From: Saccharococcus thermophilus
GTDB taxonomy: Bacteria; Bacillota; Bacilli; Bacillales; Anoxybacillaceae
Reading direction: 5' to 3'
Assembly: GCF_011761475.1 (NCBI RefSeq)
Contig: NZ_JAASRS010000001.1
Span: 2,542,001-2,606,000, forward strand
DNA length: 64,000 nucleotides
Shown: piece after piece, positions 60,728-64,000 of the stretch
Layout of the letters: every line of letters starts with the position of its first letter
How positions within the stretch are numbered: position 1 is the first letter of the stretch
The notes under the pieces: model-generated
Database searches by the model: none
Told to the model about the DNA's origin: nothing
What the model saw: the letters and a program-made list of their open reading frames with translations, nothing else
Made by a program: the position numbers and the translations under genes

Positions 60728-61660
60728 TTATCGGCCCCAACGCAAGGCAATTGCGCCCCACGTCAGTCCTCCACCAAATCCAACCATAATAATAAGATCA
60801 TCTTCTTTGATTTTCCCTGCTTCCAACTCTTCCACAAGCGAAATCGGAATCGAGGCGGCCGATGTATTGCCGTATTTGCGGATCGTTGTCGACATTTTCT
60901 CTTCCGGCAGTTCAAGGCGTTGTCTTGCTGCTTCAACAATGCGAATGTTCGCCTGATGCGGAACAAGAAAATCGACATCGTTTTTCGATAGGCCTGCTTT
61001 TTCTAAAACGTTAATGCATGATTCCCCCATTTGCCGAACGGCAAATTTAAATACTTCCCTGCCGTTCATCACGATATATTCGTCTTTATATAAATGTTTT
61101 CCTCCTGTTCCATCGGCTCCTAGTTCAAATGACAAAATTCCGCGGCCTTGCGAAACAGGTCCCATGACGACCGCTCCGGCACCATCGCCAAATAACACTG
61201 CTGTATTGCGATCGGTCCAATCCATGATTTTGGATAGTTTTTCTGCCCCAACTATCAATATATAACGATACGTTCCATTGTCAATAAATTGGCTTGCAGT
61301 GACCATGCCATAAATAAAACCAGCACACGCCGCGCTAATATCCAATGCCGCCGCTTTTACGGCTCCAAGCCGTTCCTGCAGCATGCAGGCGACAGATGGA
61401 AACGCTCTGTCAGGAGTTACTGTCGCTACTAAAATTAAATCAAGGTCTTGCGGAGCAATTCCTGCGTCTTCCAATGCCTTTTTCGCCGCCAAATAGGCCA
61501 TATCGGAAGTGTCCATGTCGTCTGCAGCAATTCTCCGTTCTTCAATCCCCGTTCGCGTCCGAATCCATTCATCGGACGTATCCATCATTTTCTCTAAATC
61601 GAAGTTGGTTAGCACTTTTTCCGGCACATACCGACCGATTCCAATAATACCTGCTCCCAC
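60728..61660 (-). CDS. fabH: 3-oxoacyl-[acyl-carrier-protein] synthase III FabH
   Basis: Starter condensing enzyme joining acyl-CoA with malonyl-ACP; branched-chain starters are expected in this group. 310 residues if started at the GTG at 61660, which is 9 bases after AAAGGAG; the ATG three codons earlier lies on the ribosome site itself. Active Cys in [20 protein letters not shown] (about 112), His in [19 protein letters not shown] (about 235) and Asn in [13 protein letters not shown] (about 265). First gene of the operon. Confidence 0.95.
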   Translation of the reverse strand: MGAGIIGIGRYVPEKVLTNFDLEKMMDTSDEWIRTRTGIEERRIAADDMDTSDMAYLAAKKALEDAGIAPQDLDLILVATVTPDRAFPSVACMLQERLGAVKAAALDISAACAGFIYGMVTASQFIDNGTYRYILIVGAEKLSKIMDWTDRNTAVLFGDGAGAVVMGPVSQGRGILSFELGADGTGGKHLYKDEYIVMNGREVFKFAVRQMGESCINVLEKAGLSKNDVDFLVPHQANIRIVEAARQRLELPEEKMSTTIRKYGNTSAASIPISLVEELEAGKIKEDDLIIMVGFGGGLTWGAIALRWGR

Positions 61661-61697
61661 GCCGAACATCTCCTTTAGAATTATATAACCAATTATT

Positions 61698-61713
61698 ATT
61701 ACTTGGTACTAAT
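61698..61713 (-). promoter_or_regulatory. FapR operator of fabH-fabF
   Basis: ATTACTTGGTACTAAT matches the FapR consensus half GGTACTAAT with a degenerate opposite half, 40-55 bp before fabH. It mirrors the site of fabI 27 kb away. Confidence 0.75.
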
Positions 61714-61824
61714 TTTATCGAAAAAATGAAAAGCGCGCAATAAAAACATGGTAATTTGTCTAGTCACTTTCTCTGCCTCCGCCATACAGTGTTAATAAGG
61801 AAAACGAAAAGGGAGGGCAGTACG

Positions 61825-62073
61825 ATGGCAGATCACGAAGAGCAAAAGCAGCAGGACAAACCGCTAGACCGTTTTTCCCGCTTAATGTTCGGTTCCTTTC
61901 CACCGTCCCGCCAGTCAAACGATAGCCCATCTATGCAACATGATGCTCCTTCACAGCAAGGTCCTGATTTTATGCAGCTTTTCCAAAATATCGATACGCT
62001 CGTCGCCTCGTTTGATCAATTAAAGCCATTAATGAAAAAAATTACTTCCATTGTTGACATGCTAAAAAAATAA
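61825..62073 (+). CDS. Small hydrophilic protein, unknown
   Basis: ATG at 61825 behind GGGAGGGCAGTACG, 82 residues. The first 50 are Gln/Ser/Pro-rich (MADHEEQKQQDKPLDRFSRL), the end is helical (FMQLFQNIDTLVASFDQLKP, then MKKITSIVDMLKK). In B. subtilis this place next to fabHA is taken by comZ and med, but I see no resemblance to ComZ. It may be a spore coat-associated protein of the YppG/VrrA kind, by composition only. Confidence 0.7.
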   Translation: MADHEEQKQQDKPLDRFSRLMFGSFPPSRQSNDSPSMQHDAPSQQGPDFMQLFQNIDTLVASFDQLKPLMKKITSIVDMLKK

Positions 62074-62100
62074 AAGGCGCCGCCTGCAAGCGCCTTTTAT
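62070..62100 (+). terminator. Terminator after the small hydrophilic gene
   Basis: AAAAGGCGC pairs with GCGCCTTTT across a loop, followed by ATTTTTTT on the plus strand. Confidence 0.8.
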
Positions 62101-62116
62101 TTTTTTATCTATTAAA

Positions 62117-62152
62117 ATAATTCCTCTATCGCTTCTGGCGAAGATAGAGGAA
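62117..62152 (-). terminator. Terminator of the alpha/beta-hydrolase-like gene
   Basis: Minus strand ATTCCTCTATC pairs with GATAGAGGAAT across a 12-base loop, followed by TATTTTAAT. Confidence 0.65.
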
Positions 62153-62153
62153 T

Positions 62154-62885
62154 TTATGGAAGTTCGTTATATTTATGAAAAAATTGAGCAATTGCCTGTA
62201 CCAATTGGTACTTCTTTTCCGGCAAGTAATAAACAACAAGAACATGATCGTTCGTCGCTTTCATCCATTGCTCATACTTGCGGCAATGAAGCGACGATGG
62301 ATAATGGGTCACTCCTGATAATTGCCATATTTTAACCGGAACTTGGTGCGGGATGAGAAGCAGCGAAGGAACCGCTTTTTCGACGTTTGTTTCTTCTATG
62401 TCGTAGGCATGCGCAATCTCCTTTACCATGCGTTTATAAAAAAATTGATTTTCCTTCTCATATTCGAGCTGGGCGCGCAAATCGAGACAAGGGGTCAGCA
62501 TCACAACCGCACGGATTTGTTTCGGCATCGCTTCAAGAAGCTGCAAAGCTACGAGCGCTCCCATTCCTTCGGCAAGAATGTAAATGCGATTGTTTAAAAT
62601 TTCACTTTTCAATACATAGTAAATCAGTTGCTTCGCCAGACGCACCGCTTTTGGACTTCCCCAATGCCGGCCATACAGATGAGAGTAAAATACCGTGTAA
62701 CCATATTCGAGCATCTGATCAAGAAGATAGCGGCGGCCTTGATGCTCGATCCAAAAACTTGTATGTTCGTTAACAAAATGGTTCGTATCACCAATAATAA
62801 AGAGAGCAAATCCATTCGGGCGTTCCGGCAGATGCAGAATGCACCATTGGTCATCGAGCTGAAAAAACCGTTGTTGAACCGTCAT
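62154..62885 (-). CDS. Alpha/beta-hydrolase-fold protein lacking the nucleophile Ser
   Basis: 243 residues starting MTVQQRFFQLDDQWCILHLP (ATG 62885, behind AAGGGTG; longer in-frame starts are unsupported). The fold is suggested by LPERPNGFALFIIGDTNHFV, GYTVFYSHLYGRHWGSPKAV and RAVVMLTPCLDLRAQLEYEK. The nucleophile elbow, normally G-x-S-x-G, reads ILAEGMGALVALQ with Gly in place of Ser, so it is probably not a serine hydrolase. It may correspond to B. subtilis yjaU by position. Function unknown. Confidence 0.75.
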   Translation of the reverse strand: MTVQQRFFQLDDQWCILHLPERPNGFALFIIGDTNHFVNEHTSFWIEHQGRRYLLDQMLEYGYTVFYSHLYGRHWGSPKAVRLAKQLIYYVLKSEILNNRIYILAEGMGALVALQLLEAMPKQIRAVVMLTPCLDLRAQLEYEKENQFFYKRMVKEIAHAYDIEETNVEKAVPSLLLIPHQVPVKIWQLSGVTHYPSSLHCRKYEQWMKATNDHVLVVYYLPEKKYQLVQAIAQFFHKYNELP

Positions 62886-63026
62886 ATCGATATTCACCCT
62901 TGTTTTACGCTGCATAATTGTACAGTATACCATATGCGGTACATAAAAAAACGTATGGGTATATGCCTAAGTGATCAAGTTGTGGTAAGATAAGAAAAGG
63001 AATTTGAAATGATGGGAGGAAAGAAG

Positions 63027-63215
63027 ATGCGGCTGTTTTGGACGTTTTTCTGGACGTTTCTATTAGTGCAGATGGCTACCTATGTGATGGGGTCCATGCA
63101 GGGAATCACCTATAATTTTTCTACCGGAGCATTGTTGGGCGTCATTGTGACCGTTCTCATCTTTATTGTCGCCAGCCTGATTCCGGATGAGCCGGTAGAA
63201 CATCACCATCATTAA
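63027..63215 (+). CDS. yjzD: YjzD-like small membrane protein (DUF2929)
   Basis: 62 residues with two membrane segments (LFWTFFWTFLLVQMATYVMG and LLGVIVTVLIFIVASLI) and a C-terminus of four histidines (PVEHHHH). ATG at 63027 behind GGGAGGAAAGAAG; an earlier ATG pair overlaps the ribosome site. Resembles YjzD of B. subtilis. Role unknown. The natural His tail could bind metal. Confidence 0.85.
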   Translation: MRLFWTFFWTFLLVQMATYVMGSMQGITYNFSTGALLGVIVTVLIFIVASLIPDEPVEHHHH

Positions 63216-63230
63216 TCACTTGCATCATAC

Positions 63231-63262
63231 AACAAGGCTGTCCAAAACGAGGACAGCCTTGT
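63231..63262. terminator. Terminator between yjzD and clpB
   Basis: ACAAGGCTGTCC pairs with GGACAGCCTTGT around AAAACGA. T-runs are short on both strands, so strength is uncertain. Confidence 0.6.
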
Positions 63263-63263
63263 G

Positions 63264-64000
63264 CTATGATTGCGTTTTTATCACAATTTGCCCGTTTTCG
63301 TAATCGACCACTACCGTACTGTAATCTTTCACCCGTCCGGCGATGATTTCTTTTGCGAGCGGGGTTTCAATTTGCTTTTGCATAAACCGTTTCAATGGCC
63401 GCGCTCCATAGACCGGGTCAAATCCAGATTCGGCGATATATTCTTTTGCCTTATCCGTCAAAGAAAGCGAAATATGGCGGTCGCTGAGACGTTTGGATAA
63501 TTCGTTGGCAAATTTCGTGACAATTCCTTTTATTTCGTTCATCGTCAGCGGCTTAAACAAAACAATATCATCGATGCGGTTTAAAAATTCTGGGCGGAAA
63601 TGGGCGCGCAGCTGCTGCAAAACTTGTTCGCGCGTTTCCTCTTTAATTTCTCCGCCTTCTGTCACCCCTTCTAACAGCAAATGGGAGCCGATATTGGACG
63701 TCATAATCACGACCGTGTTTTTAAAGTCAACGGTGCGTCCTTGCGAATCGGTGATCCGCCCGTCATCGAGCATTTGCAGCAAAATATTGAACACTTCTGG
63801 ATGCGCTTTTTCGATTTCGTCTAATAAGATAACGGAATACGGTTTGCGCCGCACCGCTTCGGTCAGCTGCCCGCCTTCTTCATAGCCGACATAGCCTGGA
63901 GGAGCGCCGATTAAACGGGAAACGGCATGTTTTTCCATATACTCCGACATATCGATGCGAATCATTTGTTCTTCGCTGTCAAATAATGCTTGTGCCAATG
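63264..64000 (-). CDS. clpB: Chaperone ClpB, C-terminal part (5' end outside window)
   Basis: The visible 245 residues are the second AAA+ module and C-terminus of the disaggregase ClpB (Hsp104 family), which works with DnaK to dissolve protein aggregates. Seen are the pore loop [20 protein letters not shown], Walker [21 protein letters not shown], sensor [12 protein letters not shown], and [20 protein letters not shown]. Walker A lies beyond the window edge. There is no LGF-type ClpP-binding loop in the visible part, which argues for ClpB and against ClpC/ClpE. B. subtilis 168 lacks clpB; thermophilic relatives have it. Confidence 0.92.
   Translation of the reverse strand, partial: LAQALFDSEEQMIRIDMSEYMEKHAVSRLIGAPPGYVGYEEGGQLTEAVRRKPYSVILLDEIEKAHPEVFNILLQMLDDGRITDSQGRTVDFKNTVVIMTSNIGSHLLLEGVTEGGEIKEETREQVLQQLRAHFRPEFLNRIDDIVLFKPLTMNEIKGIVTKFANELSKRLSDRHISLSLTDKAKEYIAESGFDPVYGARPLKRFMQKQIETPLAKEIIAGRVKDYSTVVVDYENGQIVIKTQS

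Noticed and set aside
61825-62073. comZ homologue
   Set aside because: Position next to fabH fits B. subtilis comZ, but the sequence (Gln/Pro-rich head, helical tail) shows no resemblance to ComZ.

Overview
This window is the chromosome of a thermophilic, spore-forming Bacillaceae, most likely Geobacillus or Parageobacillus. From about 21 kb to the right end it carries, in order, homologues of the B. subtilis metIC, yjcH-G-F, spoVIF, fabI, prpE, yjbO-N-M-L-K-J-I-H, pepF (yjbG), coiA, mecA, yjbE, spx, oppFDCBA, trpS, yjbA, yjaZ and fabF-fabH genes. Unlike B. subtilis it then has clpB. The organism call rests on gene content, protein resemblance from memory and the insertion sequence types; no database was searched.

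Left part (1-21 kb). Two backbone genes (partial murB and an OsmC-family gene) are followed by about 20 kb of accessory DNA: a decayed IS200/IS605 TnpB gene, three copies of one IS256-family element, one IS1634-family element, a chemotaxis receptor without an external sensor domain, and a complete four-gene type II CBASS anti-phage operon (capV patatin phospholipase, CD-NTase, cap2 E2/E1 fusion, cap3 JAB protease) that has its own terminator. Directly upstream of the CBASS operon is a degenerate tandem array of 12-13 units with a period of about 37 bp, whose function I cannot identify. Beyond it lies an xis gene split by an IS256 copy with an 8-bp target duplication, a Tn916-type integrase, a GIY-YIG-like nuclease gene and a second integrase that ends just before the 3' end of a tRNA-Val(GAC) gene. 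This is the architecture of a tRNA-anchored integrative island, much reworked by insertion sequences.

Middle part (21-33 kb). The metI-metC operon is headed by a SAM-I (S-box) riboswitch. Then come yjcHGF, the sporulation genes spoVIF and yjcZ, and a seven-gene operon, DUF1657 - yhcN-like - spoVAC - spoVAD - spoVAEb - DUF1657 - yetF-like. Its gene content and order match the spoVA2mob operon known to raise spore heat resistance and slow germination. A sigma-G-like promoter precedes it.

Right part (33-64 kb). This is core Bacillaceae metabolism and regulation. fabI and fabHF are each preceded by a FapR-type operator, so fatty-acid elongation genes at two sites appear to share control. NAD kinase, small alarmone synthetase, pseudouridine synthase and prpE sit together. 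yjbI-yjbH (the Spx adaptor), spx and mecA (ClpC adaptor) lie within 10 kb of each other. The oppABCDF oligopeptide transporter has a cre-like site upstream and a strong hairpin after oppA. trpS has a T-box leader. The window ends inside clpB.
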